From: a virus
DNA length: 34,995 bases
Virus record (IMG/VR): IMGVR_UViG_3300020463_001373
Coordinates: 1-34,995 of that record
Reading direction: 5' to 3' (one strand)
Of this stretch, positions 1-6,340 are shown piece after piece (the first letter of the stretch is position 1; each line of letters begins with the position of its first letter). Made by a program: the position numbers and the translations under genes. The notes beneath the pieces were generated by a model. The model did no database searches. It worked only from the letters and a program-made list of their open reading frames with translations, and was not told where the DNA came from.

Positions 1-305
1 ATTTTCATATGCTCTGCCCAAGCATTCATTACATAAGAATCATTTACTGATACACAATAAACTTCATCTATACCTAATAATTTTATTTGAGCATATTCTT
101 CTTCAAATCCTGGTAATTGTTGTGAAGAACAAGTAGGTGTAAATGCACCTGGTAAGCTAAATAATACAACTCGTTTACCTTTAAAAAAGTCGTCTGTTGT
201 TTTATTAAGCCATTGTCCTCCGATAGCGCAACCACCATCTGTTTCAACTTCGTCACCAACTCTTACTCTGAAAGTAACCTTTGGTATTTTTAAATCTCTT
301 TTCAT
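1..305 (-). CDS. Peroxiredoxin (Prx5-like), partial at the window edge
   Basis: This is the N-terminal 101 residues of a thiol peroxidase that reduces peroxides through a peroxidatic cysteine; the C-terminus lies off the left edge. The motif PGAFTPTCSSQQLPGF near residues 56-71 is the signature of the Prx5 subfamily and contains the reactive Cys. The N-terminal stretch (KVTFRVRVGDEVETDGG) also fits that subfamily. I chose the ATG at 305 because AAGGA sits 6-7 bases upstream. An in-frame ATG at 329 would add eight residues but has a weaker site. The start overlaps the stop of the 47-aa gene as ATGA. A phage peroxiredoxin would plausibly protect the infected cell from oxidative stress; that role is inference. 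Confidence 0.88.
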   Translation of the reverse strand, partial: MKRDLKIPKVTFRVRVGDEVETDGGCAIGGQWLNKTTDDFFKGKRVVLFSLPGAFTPTCSSQQLPGFEEEYAQIKLLGIDEVYCVSVNDSYVMNAWAEHMK

Positions 306-445
306 TTTTTCCTTTGTGTACGTTGCCATTTCTCATAACCAGCAGCCCATTGTTTTGCTGTTTGCGATTTAGGTATTGACTTGTCTATAAGATAATCTCT
401 ATATTGCGTTAGTCTGTCTATAAGATATGTAATAAATCTAATCAT
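302..445 (-). CDS. Small basic protein, 47 aa, unknown
   Basis: The open frame starts MIRFITYLIDRLTQYRDYL and ends KWQRTQRKK. Its TGA overlaps the peroxiredoxin ATG as ATGA, so the two are probably translationally coupled. It is too short for routine calling. A strong sigma70-type promoter at 453-481 lies directly upstream. The predicted transcription start is about at the ATG, so this mRNA would be nearly leaderless from that promoter. I do not recognise the family. The basic, tryptophan-containing C-terminus (KQWAAGYEKWQR) looks like a conserved phage small protein, but no function can be given. Confidence 0.6.
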   Translation of the reverse strand: MIRFITYLIDRLTQYRDYLIDKSIPKSQTAKQWAAGYEKWQRTQRKK

Positions 446-452
446 TTTATCC

Positions 453-481
453 AATATACTACATTGATTCTAAATTGTCAA
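453..481 (-). promoter_or_regulatory. Sigma70-type promoter: TTGACA-N17-TATATT
   Basis: Read on the minus strand, a perfect -35 box (TTGACA, 481-476) is followed after exactly 17 bases by TATATT (458-453). It lies inside the end of the 279-aa gene and points at the 47-aa gene and the peroxiredoxin. The distance to the ATG at 445 leaves almost no untranslated leader. Confidence 0.65.
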
Positions 482-1298
482 TGCTGGAATAGTCAACATA
501 AAACAAATTCTCTTGACCCTCCCATTCTCTAACGTGCATATTAACATTGTCTTTTAAATTTAAATCTCTATTTACCTTGTAAAATGTAGTGTTAGGATAC
601 TTTTTCATAAGACTCAACCATTGGTTGACCCAATTATCGTGTGGTGTAGGACCATTCTCTGGTGCCAAATAATGTTTTGAACCTTTGTAAACATTATTGA
701 TTCGACTTGTTGTAGATTGTAAATCGTGGCCAATTAGAAATACCTCTGTTGCCTTATAATATTCACAAGCAACATAACCACTTGACGGACCTGCAGCCCA
801 ACCTAAATCTTTTGGTATCATTATATCACCTAAATTGTGAGACTTATCATTTTTAGGGTGTATCCAGGTCAAATGAATTTTACCTGTACTAATTTTTTTT
901 TCAATAACTTCTTTATTCTTTTTTATTATATGTGCTAGGCCTTCTAATTTAGAACCGTGAAATACAAACTCTTCACTAGAACCTCTTTCGTTTTCTGAAA
1001 ATACACCTTTTGTATTTCTTACTAACTCTAAATCCATTTTAGTAATTGCACCCTCTACCATCATCTTATAATGAAAGGCAGGTACTTTTGTCCAATCTCT
1101 AAAGAAACAAGGTATTTTATATGCAACACCTTTGTGATAAACTTCGTGCATTATACCGTGGTCAACACCTGTTAATGCGTCTGGCATAAAGTCTCTGTAT
1201 ATTGCATTACAACCCATAATGGTGCCTAATGGTCTTAATCTTTCTAAATCAAAACCTAATCTTGACTCACCATTACCAATACAAAATACTCTAGCCAT
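459..1298 (-). CDS. Conserved phage protein with N-terminal GNGESR motif, possibly glycan-related
   Basis: This 279-aa soluble protein starts MARVFCIGNGESRLGFDLERL and continues with GCNAIYRDF and a VDHG stretch. A GNGxSR loop at the very N-terminus followed by a GCNAIYR strand resembles the nucleotide-sugar binding start of GT42-type sialyltransferases and of MptE/DUF115-like proteins. This is a pattern match, not proof. Near residue 190 there is a second core segment, EVFLIGHDLQS. No signal peptide or membrane segment is seen. It overlaps the upstream membrane-protein gene by eight bases (ATGGCTAG). It may belong functionally with the glycosyltransferase island at 17.8-24.4 kb. The existence of the gene is certain; the function is a guess. 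Confidence 0.85.
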   Translation of the reverse strand: MARVFCIGNGESRLGFDLERLRPLGTIMGCNAIYRDFMPDALTGVDHGIMHEVYHKGVAYKIPCFFRDWTKVPAFHYKMMVEGAITKMDLELVRNTKGVFSENERGSSEEFVFHGSKLEGLAHIIKKNKEVIEKKISTGKIHLTWIHPKNDKSHNLGDIMIPKDLGWAAGPSSGYVACEYYKATEVFLIGHDLQSTTSRINNVYKGSKHYLAPENGPTPHDNWVNQWLSLMKKYPNTTFYKVNRDLNLKDNVNMHVREWEGQENLFYVDYSSIDNLESM

Positions 1299-1557
1299 AA
1301 TAATATCCTACAATACCACTTAAAAATATAAAAGCTGCAACTGCATTTAAAGTTATTAAGGCTCTATCGTGCCATAACATACCAACAATAAACCAACCAC
1401 ATACACCTACTAAATGAAAGAATAGATTATATGGTACAATTGGTATAGATGTTAGTACCATACCCATTAAAATAACAATACTAGAAAACCATTTTATGTA
1501 CCAAGAGAGGTCGCCTTTAGGTGTAATCTTTTTTATTTCTAATTTCCAATCACTCAT
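1291..1557 (-). CDS. Small multi-pass membrane protein, 88 aa
   Basis: After a charged N-terminus (MSDWKLEIKKITPKGDLSW) there are three hydrophobic segments, at about residues 22-40, 44-62 and 66-86, ending GYYYG. A longer reading from a TTG at 1563 is possible. I chose the ATG at 1557, which follows the gp59 stop as TGAAGATG and suits a coupled start. It lies between gp59 and the 279-aa gene and overlaps the latter. Homologues seem common in marine T4-like phages, but no function is known to me. A holin-like role is possible on size and topology alone, but nothing specific supports it. Confidence 0.75.
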   Translation of the reverse strand: MSDWKLEIKKITPKGDLSWYIKWFSSIVILMGMVLTSIPIVPYNLFFHLVGVCGWFIVGMLWHDRALITLNAVAAFIFLSGIVGYYYG

Positions 1558-1559
1558 CT

Positions 1560-2168
1560 TCAATTTACAAATACTTCCTTCATAATTAATTTTGCTTCTG
1601 TTATATTAAAGTTTAAAAATGGCTTTAATCTGGTAATCGTATGTGAGATTTTAGGCCATACAACTTTTTCATTAATATCTTTGTCCCAATTTTTGAAAAA
1701 CGCAAGATGTTTATCCAAATAGATGGTGGTTTCGTGTTTAATTTTCCCTTGAATAAGTAATCGTAAGACTCTAGGATGCTGTCCATTAGATACGCTGAAA
1801 CCATCATCAAAAGAAATACGCTTACGCATAAAGTCATCATTAATCCGTACGCAATCGTCCCGAAAATGATATCTAAAAGATTCTTTATACTTTTTATATC
1901 GGGTATAATTGTCAGTACCTTCATTGTCTAGTAAGTTTCCTATCCACTTGTCCCCATTAATAACAAAATTGGCAACAAAATAATCCAATATGTCTCGTTC
2001 ATTAAAACGCTTGGATAGTTTATGAAAAAAATATCTATCTTTTCTTTTAGTAAATGTGTCCAATGTTGCATTTGTTTTTCCACCATATTTTACGTAATCG
2101 TATGTGTCGGTTGTAAAGTGTAGTTTAACACCAAGATACACTTTATATACATCAAATCCACCATACAT
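1560..2168 (-). CDS. 59: gp59-like loader of the replicative helicase
   Basis: In T4, gp59 loads the gp41 helicase onto forked DNA coated with gp32 and links recombination to replication. This 202-aa protein aligns by eye with T4 gp59 (217 aa) along most of its length. DVYKVYLGVKLHF matches T4 SVYKLYLMIKQHM, and KRKDRYFFHKLSKRF matches KRRDKYFFQKLSEKY. FVANFVINGDKWIGNL matches FISNLVANQDAWIGDI. Its place directly downstream of a gp33-like gene, as in T4, supports the call. Its start overlaps the stop of the 47-aa membrane gene as TAATG. No gp32-like gene follows here, unlike in T4. Confidence 0.9.
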   Translation of the reverse strand: MYGGFDVYKVYLGVKLHFTTDTYDYVKYGGKTNATLDTFTKRKDRYFFHKLSKRFNERDILDYFVANFVINGDKWIGNLLDNEGTDNYTRYKKYKESFRYHFRDDCVRINDDFMRKRISFDDGFSVSNGQHPRVLRLLIQGKIKHETTIYLDKHLAFFKNWDKDINEKVVWPKISHTITRLKPFLNFNITEAKLIMKEVFVN

Positions 2169-2311
2169 TAGTGTTTATCTCTAGTCTCATCATAACCAAA
2201 GTCCATAACAATACTTATAATAGTGAAAACTACACCTAATAGTATTATTCCCCATAGGCCTTTATCCCATTCAACAAATAATATGTGATATAACATTTCT
2301 AAGCCATTCAT
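2168..2311 (-). CDS. Small single-pass membrane protein, 47 aa
   Basis: The frame starts MNGLEMLYHILFVEWDKGLW, continues through a hydrophobic helix (residues about 20-36, ending FTIISIVM) and ends in the charged tail DFGYDETRDKH. It was read by hand because it is very short. Its stop overlaps the gp59 start (TAATG), and its ATG overlaps the last codons of gp33. It therefore sits exactly between two genes that touch each other in T4. The family is not recognised. Confidence 0.6.
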   Translation of the reverse strand: MNGLEMLYHILFVEWDKGLWGIILLGVVFTIISIVMDFGYDETRDKH

Positions 2312-2526
2312 ACAGGTAAAGTACCACCTTTCTTAATCTTCAATAGATTGGCGTCTAAAGCTTCTGCTTTAATTTTCTCTTTTAATGATTTTGAAATTAG
2401 TCTTGTTGTGGTTTCTACTTCTATATTGTTTGACTCGCAATAATGAATAATGGCGTCAATATAGGTAATTGGTTTTTTTTCTTTGACAATATCGTTTATT
2501 TTAATTGTAAATTCTTTGCTATTCAT
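2308..2526 (-). CDS. 33: gp33-like late transcription co-activator
   Basis: In T4, gp33 bridges the RNA polymerase beta flap and the gp45 sliding clamp and activates late promoters. This 72-aa protein has the compact layout of marine T4-like gp33 proteins: KEFTIKINDIVKEKK, then DAIIHYCESNNIE, then LISKSLKEKIKAEA, and a C-terminus ending GTLPV. It is shorter than T4 gp33 (112 aa), as in cyanophages. The neighbouring gp59 gene repeats the T4 order 33-59. A promoter-like sequence (2534-2562) lies so close to the ATG that its transcript would have almost no leader. TATAAATA late sites in this window are its expected targets. Confidence 0.8.
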   Translation of the reverse strand: MNSKEFTIKINDIVKEKKPITYIDAIIHYCESNNIEVETTTRLISKSLKEKIKAEALDANLLKIKKGGTLPV

Positions 2527-2533
2527 AGTATAT

Positions 2534-2562
2534 AATATATCACTTATTTAATTAAATGTAAA
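2534..2562 (-). promoter_or_regulatory. Sigma70-like promoter: TTTACA-N17-TATATT before gp33
   Basis: The -35 (2562-2557) has one mismatch to TTGACA, the spacer is 17 bases, and the -10 (2539-2534) is TATATT. It sits between the tmRNA 3' end and the gp33 ATG at 2526, so initiation would fall about one base before the start codon. Confidence 0.45.
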
Positions 2563-2612
2563 GCGTGGTGTTTCTGTTGCCAAGTACACCACAAAACTCC
2601 GTCACCTAAAAA

Positions 2613-2666
2613 TTAGGCAGCAATAGCAAAATTTGAATTGCCATTTAAAATTGCGTTTGAGTTCGC
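2613..2666 (-). other. tmRNA tag reading frame: ANSNAILNGNSNFAIAA
   Basis: From a GCG resume codon at 2666 the frame reads ANSNAILNGNSNFAIAA followed by TAA (2615-2613). The hydrophobic FAIAA end has the form recognised by ClpXP-type proteases, and alphaproteobacterial tags typically end in AVAA or ALAA. The exact resume codon is inferred from the frame and from the preceding AGTTG, not proven. Confidence 0.75.
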
Positions 2667-2720
2667 CAACTATTACTCTCTTATAGACTCTTCAATATCT
2701 GTCGAACCTACCACACCCCC

Positions 2721-2754
2721 CATAAGCACACATACTGATTTATAAATGTGTTTA
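2721..2754 (-). other. Internal transcribed spacer hairpin of the permuted tmRNA
   Basis: The segment between the mature CCA end and the mature 5' G can fold together with the terminal CA. CATAAACACAT pairs with ATGTGT and TTATG, with a two-base GC bulge and a loop of about 12 bases. Such a spacer is cut out to make the two-piece RNA; the processing sites are inferred. Confidence 0.65.
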
Positions 2755-2825
2755 TGGTGGAGGTGGTGGGAGTTGCACCCACGTCCAGCCTACCTATCTT
2801 GTCTATCGTCAACAAGTAATTCTTT

Positions 2826-3176
2826 TTAACTCTCTATACCGGGTGTATCTTTTAAGTCGAATGAGTGAGAGATTATACAACTCTCCATTCCTGACGGCTC
2901 TGTCAATACAATCAAGTGTTGGTCTTTGTCATTAGCAAAAGTGGTTACGTAGTAAGCTATTTCACCATCCTCTGAAGCACCAACCCTTGCAACTGAAAAT
3001 GTCTCTGGTACAAAGTGGTATTTTTGTACATACGTGTTTACATCAACTGAATATCCACATTGTGCTGGTAATGCCATATTACCTAATGGAGAATTATATT
3101 CAGGAGCAAAGTCGTGCTCTGCCTGAGCTGTAAACGCAAATATGCTTATGATAAAAGTTAATATTAATTTGTGCAT
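2826..3176 (-). CDS. Secreted protein of unknown function, 116 aa
   Basis: The protein begins with a clear Sec signal peptide (MHKLILTFIISIFAFTAQA, cleavage after AQA). The mature part has about 97 residues with two cysteines (CGYS and CII), which could form a disulfide in the periplasm. It looks like a small beta-rich domain, but I do not recognise a family. A GGAGG ribosome site lies just upstream (GGAGGCATTA before the ATG). It lies between the exonuclease gene and ssrA. It is one of several exported phage proteins in this window. Confidence 0.75.
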   Translation of the reverse strand: MHKLILTFIISIFAFTAQAEHDFAPEYNSPLGNMALPAQCGYSVDVNTYVQKYHFVPETFSVARVGASEDGEIAYYVTTFANDKDQHLIVLTEPSGMESCIISHSFDLKDTPGIES

Positions 3177-3214
3177 TAATGCCTCCGTTAAAACTTAATT
3201 AAGGGGCCACTTGA

Positions 3215-3898
3215 TTATGTATTTAGCTTTGTTTTATTAAGTTCTTCATAATATTTATAAAAATCCTTAATACATTGTTCTAATTGCGTCAAATATTCTG
3301 ACTTTTGTTTAACAAAACTATGACAACTACCATCTTCACCGGCTTGTAGAATTACAACTTGCTCTATGGGAGTTCCGAATAGCTCTTCATACATTATTGC
3401 ATAAGCAGTACATTGTAAATAATAATTTAGATTCCAACTATCAATACGTTCTTTGTTTGCTGTTTTGAAATCTATTACAGATAATTTACCGTTATACTCT
3501 GCAATACAATCAACTTGACCTGCAAGTGTTAATTTATGCGAGTACATTATTCTTTCTAAACAATGTATATTTTCGATTTGGTCAAGATACGGTTTCAATA
3601 GTCTAAACATTCCTATAGGAAGAACATCACGTATAGTTGATGGTTCACCTTTTAAATATTGTTCAACAAGAGTATGTGTTGCTTTACCTCTTCGAGCCGC
3701 TCTCGCCATTTCCCATTTAGCGGCTTCTTCTCCAACATTTTTACGCCATCTTTCTAGGCCTTCTTTTTTTTGAATACCTAAAACGCTGGTTACAGACGGA
3801 TAATGTTTATCGTCAATGTTGTAAAATCTAAATCCATTCTGATTCATTCCCTTTGTTTTTGGGAATTTGTTTTCATCTAATTGTATGAAATTTGCCAT
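3215..3898 (-). CDS. PD-(D/E)XK nuclease, MGME1/Cas4-like exonuclease
   Basis: This 227-aa protein has the core of PDDEXK_1-type exonucleases. An N-terminal PSVTSVLG segment (34-41) is followed by RRGKATHTLVEQYL, with the conserved His at 75. Then come LAGQVDCIAEYNGKLSVIDFKTA, with D130 and the catalytic pair D143 and K145, and a C-terminal YYLQCTAYAIMYEELFG helix. The order H-D-D-x-K matches mitochondrial genome maintenance exonuclease 1 and phage relatives that degrade DNA ends. No Fe-S cysteine cluster like that of Cas4 is visible. It probably acts in host DNA breakdown or recombination; that is inference. A consensus sigma70-type promoter lies immediately upstream. Confidence 0.85.
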   Translation of the reverse strand: MANFIQLDENKFPKTKGMNQNGFRFYNIDDKHYPSVTSVLGIQKKEGLERWRKNVGEEAAKWEMARAARRGKATHTLVEQYLKGEPSTIRDVLPIGMFRLLKPYLDQIENIHCLERIMYSHKLTLAGQVDCIAEYNGKLSVIDFKTANKERIDSWNLNYYLQCTAYAIMYEELFGTPIEQVVILQAGEDGSCHSFVKQKSEYLTQLEQCIKDFYKYYEELNKTKLNT

Positions 3899-3931
3899 TA
3901 TAATACTTCCAATCTATGTTTCATTCTCTCT

Positions 3932-3960
3932 ATTATATACATCACAACCATAAATGTCAA
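3932..3960 (-). promoter_or_regulatory. Consensus sigma70 promoter: TTGACA-N17-TATAAT
   Basis: Both hexamers are perfect (-35 at 3960-3955, -10 at 3937-3932) with the ideal 17-base spacer. It drives the exonuclease gene (ATG at 3898) with a normal leader holding a GGAAG ribosome site. It is the strongest promoter in the window and would suit early transcription by host polymerase. Confidence 0.88.
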
Positions 3961-4003
3961 GCCTAATTTGACCTGTATAACGTTAAATGGTCGTTAATTA
4001 ATT

Positions 4004-4028
4004 CGGGACTATCTCTTAACTCGTCCCG
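4004..4028. repeat. Inverted repeat CGGGAC/GTCCCG between endolysin and exonuclease genes
   Basis: A 6-bp GC-rich stem with a 13-base loop stands out in this AT-rich gap. On the minus strand it follows the endolysin stop by about 10 bases, so it could act as an mRNA 3' stabiliser or a weak terminator. No T-run follows, so I do not call it a terminator. Confidence 0.4.
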
Positions 4029-4037
4029 CTTAGTCTT

Positions 4038-4508
4038 TCAATTAGGGTCGTAAGACTCATAACAAGTCTTATTACTCTCATTCTTGAAAGCTCTCAATAT
4101 CTGTTTACGGTTTTCACCATCATCACGATAAGAGCAATGTACCCACCCCGAATTAGGTTCATCTAAATTGTGGAATTCCAATATCATTTGGTCAAAATCG
4201 CAATTCTCTGAAATCCACTTTACTAATTCAGCGTTGCTTAATCCAAACACCTCGAAGTCGGCCGCCTGCCCTTTGGCGTGCTGTGAATTTTTGCTCGAGC
4301 CTATGGCCTCGCAAAGGTCTGGACTACGATACCCACTAGATACGGATACTACCTTACCATAATGGTCTCTAACTTTTTGTAAGACATTTTCACATAATGC
4401 TTTTAAAGCATTCATATGGTCTTCACTAGGATTATTATTAATCCCCTTACGGATAGCTGTCTGTGAAGCTGTCATTTCTTTTAAACTAAAATTGTTTGAT
4501 AATTTCAT
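4038..4508 (-). CDS. M15-family peptidase, candidate endolysin
   Basis: The 156-aa protein is a zinc D-Ala-D-Ala-type carboxypeptidase or L-Ala-D-Glu-type endopeptidase of the Peptidase_M15_3 family. SSGYRSPDLCEAIG (57-70), SQHAKGQAADFEV (75-87, ligands H77 and D84) and GWVHCSY (121-127, ligand H124) are all present. It starts directly with the catalytic domain, without signal peptide or membrane anchor, as cytosolic endolysins do that depend on a holin. An AAGGGAT ribosome site precedes the ATG. A second muralytic gene of a different class is at 7577-8260. Confidence 0.88.
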   Translation of the reverse strand: MKLSNNFSLKEMTASQTAIRKGINNNPSEDHMNALKALCENVLQKVRDHYGKVVSVSSGYRSPDLCEAIGSSKNSQHAKGQAADFEVFGLSNAELVKWISENCDFDQMILEFHNLDEPNSGWVHCSYRDDGENRKQILRAFKNESNKTCYESYDPN

Positions 4509-4509
4509 T

Positions 4510-4896
4510 TTAATCCCTTGTAATTTTTAATAGTTTTTCTATTTGTGCTTTTATAATTGGCGTTCTATTAGGCCAATGTATATAAGGTTCATCACTCTTC
4601 ATCAAGTTGTATAGAAATGGTAAAATTAATTTTTCTACATCTTTAAATCTATTTACCACGTCTTGGTCATTTACTTCTTTTGTAATTGTTTCTTTCTCGG
4701 CAACAACTTGCATTATTTCATTCATCATTGACTTGATAGATGAAACATCTGATTTAACCTTTGATAATTCTAAATTCTGATTGTCAATTGCTTTAGGGTC
4801 GATTGTTTCCTGTGTAGGCATATTGCTAACAGGTGTCATACCCCAATCATCATCAATATCAAAACCACGCATATAATCTGGTATATCTTTTGCCAT
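4510..4896 (-). CDS. Conserved phage protein of unknown function, 128 aa
   Basis: The protein has an acidic N-terminus (DYMRGFDIDDDWGMTP), a central helical or coiled-coil region (about 40-75) and a C-terminal segment FLYNLMKSDEPYIHWPNRTP. The YIHWPNR motif looks strongly conserved and reminds me of uncharacterised proteins in T4-like cyanophages. It ends one base before the endolysin ATG, and its own ATG overlaps the stop of the next gene upstream (TAATG). It may be a virion protein, but nothing here proves it. Confidence 0.75.
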   Translation of the reverse strand: MAKDIPDYMRGFDIDDDWGMTPVSNMPTQETIDPKAIDNQNLELSKVKSDVSSIKSMMNEIMQVVAEKETITKEVNDQDVVNRFKDVEKLILPFLYNLMKSDEPYIHWPNRTPIIKAQIEKLLKITRD

Positions 4897-5207
4897 TATT
4901 TTTTACCTTGTTTCCTTCTACGGTGTTTTGCTATGACTTGTTGCGTCTTAACATCTTTTATGGACTTTTTGCCATATCTATCTGCAAGTGGTGAAGTTGG
5001 ATGTGCTTCTGCTATTCTTGACATATTTTCTTTCCAACCTTGGTCACTTCTATAACTACGACCACTTACACCTGCAACTATATTTATCTTATTAATAAGT
5101 TGTTTAATGTGTGGATTTTGTTCTAAATATGTCTCTTTATCTGCCATAGACATAAAGTCTTCAAAGACTTTACCTGTCTTTGTATTTTCAAAAGTATATG
5201 TCGGCAT
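4896..5207 (-). CDS. FmdB-like small protein without the zinc cysteines, 103 aa
   Basis: The N-terminus MPTYTFENTKTGKVFEDFM follows the FmdB/zinc-ribbon pattern (MPTYEYxCxxCGxxFE), but both cysteine positions are Asn/Thr/Gly, and no cysteine occurs anywhere in the protein. The rest is polar, with a basic tail (AKHRRRKQGKK) that could bind nucleic acid. It overlaps both neighbours by about one base, typical of this operon. Function unknown; the FmdB likeness covers only about 20 residues. Confidence 0.72.
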   Translation of the reverse strand: MPTYTFENTKTGKVFEDFMSMADKETYLEQNPHIKQLINKINIVAGVSGRSYRSDQGWKENMSRIAEAHPTSPLADRYGKKSIKDVKTQQVIAKHRRRKQGKK

Positions 5208-5434
5208 TAGCCTTGACTCTTTAATGGGTCTTTATAATCAAAATACTTTGTCAACATCTGTAATTGGTCATCATACGTTGCTATAATAGCTAATTCTTTT
5301 TCTATTGTCTCTAACGTATCAGGATGTTCTGCTACACCTACTGGCTTCTGCATTAACACCTCAACATTAGCTTTATGTTTAGCAATGTGACCTTCAGCGT
5401 GTTTTTTTATCGCTTCAATTATTTCTTGTCTCAT
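5207..5434 (-). CDS. Small helical protein, 75 aa, unknown
   Basis: The sequence MRQEIIEAIKKHAEGHIAKHKANVEVLMQKPVGVAEHPD followed by LETIEKELAIIATYDDQLQML looks like two long helices joined by a short Pro-containing turn. It has a GGAG ribosome site (GGAGAAAAAATG). The organisation recalls small conserved proteins in marine T4-like phages, but no function is known to me. Confidence 0.7.
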   Translation of the reverse strand: MRQEIIEAIKKHAEGHIAKHKANVEVLMQKPVGVAEHPDTLETIEKELAIIATYDDQLQMLTKYFDYKDPLKSQG

Positions 5435-5586
5435 TTTTTCTCCTTCAATATCCTACCATAATTAGGCCACCCAAATTTGTCAGGTGACTCACCTACATAA
5501 CGCCATCTTATAACGCCTGTGTTAGGATTTCTTTCGTAAATTTTAGGCCTCTGTTTAGAGGTATTGTTCGTCTGTTTCGTTGCCAT
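5431..5586 (-). CDS. Small basic protein, 51 aa, unknown
   Basis: I start it at the ATG at 5586 (MATKQTNNTSKQ...), which has AAGG eight bases upstream. A longer upstream reading lies entirely inside the neighbouring gene. The C-terminal part RPKIYERNPNTGVIRWRYVGE ends WPNYGRILKEKK and looks like a compact beta-rich phage small protein. It overlaps the end of the 197-aa gene by 32 bases in another frame and the 75-aa gene by 4 bases. Confidence 0.65.
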   Translation of the reverse strand: MATKQTNNTSKQRPKIYERNPNTGVIRWRYVGESPDKFGWPNYGRILKEKK

Positions 5587-6148
5587 ATAATTTACCTTCT
5601 TTGTACCATTCTGGTACTTTTGCTGGACTTTTCCAAGTAGCAAATCTTTTTTTCTCTAGTATATAGTAGTTTCTATAACTGCCAACTGCGTCACCATCAA
5701 CTTTACAATATTCAGGCATTGCTGGTTGTGGGTCAGTAGCAATCTTATTTATTTTTGCATTTTTAGGTGGATGTTTTAGTAAATCACCTAGTTTTGTAAT
5801 TGTAATGTGGTCTTTTGTATGATTATACCTTTGTTTATATTCTTCATTTAAAGCCATCATATGTTTGTATAACCACAAATAGTTGTAAGCACTTTCAAAT
5901 AACCATATTGTACTAGGATGTTTTACCCAACCTGCTTTGTATAGAATAGCGTCAACGTTTTTATTAGGGTGTTTCCATCTTTTAATTCTACGACCATTGG
6001 CAGTTTTATCATACCATTCTGAACCATCTTGTACTCTATGACAAGTAGATAATAATTGTGCTGATTCTAAAATCATTTTGACTACGTGTTTATCACAACT
6101 CATTTGAGCTGCAACTATCGGGTCTTTATGCAAATAAAATATATTCAT
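5555..6148 (-). CDS. Conserved phage protein (MNIFYLHKDP family), 197 aa
   Basis: The N-terminus MNIFYLHKDPIVAAQMSCDK followed by HVVKMILESAQLLSTCHR resembles a protein family seen in many marine phages. Relatives are sometimes labelled pyrimidine-dimer glycosylase, but I cannot confirm that from this sequence. It does not resemble T4 DenV. Other conserved-looking pieces are HPSTIWLFESAYNYLWLY and the C-terminal RNYYILEKKRFATWK. No signal peptide or membrane helix is present. The start overlaps the stop of the 61-aa gene. A role in DNA repair is possible but unproven. Confidence 0.78.
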   Translation of the reverse strand: MNIFYLHKDPIVAAQMSCDKHVVKMILESAQLLSTCHRVQDGSEWYDKTANGRRIKRWKHPNKNVDAILYKAGWVKHPSTIWLFESAYNYLWLYKHMMALNEEYKQRYNHTKDHITITKLGDLLKHPPKNAKINKIATDPQPAMPEYCKVDGDAVGSYRNYYILEKKRFATWKSPAKVPEWYKEGKLYGNETDEQYL

Positions 6149-6333
6149 TAGTGTATTGCCTTTCTAAAATAATCCATCTTATCATACTTCTCACACAACG
6201 CCTTAAAGGTATTGTACCAAAAGTTTTTACCCCAATCGTTAGTTGCTTTCTTACATCTATCTTCAGCGCTTTTGATACGCCTCATCTGTAAGTCTGGATG
6301 GATTAGTTTATTAATATCATCTGTCATAATCAT
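6148..6333 (-). CDS. Small protein, 61 aa, unknown
   Basis: The longest reading begins at 6342, but that ATG overlaps the -10 box of the promoter at 6341-6369 and would not be in the mRNA made there. The next in-frame ATGs, at 6333 (MIMTDDINKLIHPD) and 6327, are better starts. From 6333 the message would be practically leaderless. The protein is charged and aromatic-rich at the C-terminus (NFWYNTFKALCEKYDKMDYF). Unknown family. Confidence 0.62.
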   Translation of the reverse strand: MIMTDDINKLIHPDLQMRRIKSAEDRCKKATNDWGKNFWYNTFKALCEKYDKMDYFRKAIH

Positions 6334-6340
6334 TTGTTTC

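Larger units (their letters stand above)
2564..2815 (-). ncRNA. ssrA: Circularly permuted two-piece tmRNA (ssrA)
   Basis: tmRNA rescues stalled ribosomes and adds a degradation tag. Here the minus strand first carries the acceptor piece: a T-arm (GTGGG-TGCAACT-CCCAC), then CACCTCC, A and CCA ending at 2755. A 34-base internal spacer (2754-2721) follows, with an 11-bp hairpin. Then comes the coding piece, starting GGGGGTG (2720-2714). GGGGGTG and CACCTCC form a 7-bp acceptor stem with G-U at pair 3, the alanyl-tRNA synthetase identity element. GGTTCGACAG matches the tmRNA 5' D-region. GTCTAT (2688-2683) pairs with ATAGAC (2806-2801), joining the two pieces. The tag frame is 2666-2613. A hairpin at 2564-2593 closes the coding piece. 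The outer ends are approximate. The T-loop has G where TTC is usual. Confidence 0.92.

Noticed and set aside
1625-1924. 99-codon minus-strand frame inside the gp59 gene
   Set aside because: gp59 is firmly identified in the other frame; no independent start signals are seen.
3252-3259. TATAAATA (minus strand) near the end of the exonuclease gene
   Set aside because: It lies in coding sequence about 80 bases before the next ATG; in AT-rich codons this octamer is expected by chance. The same holds for the copy in nrdA near 27124-27131.
4004-4028. Hairpin after the endolysin gene as an intrinsic terminator
   Set aside because: The stem is good but the loop is 13 bases and no T-run follows on the minus strand.
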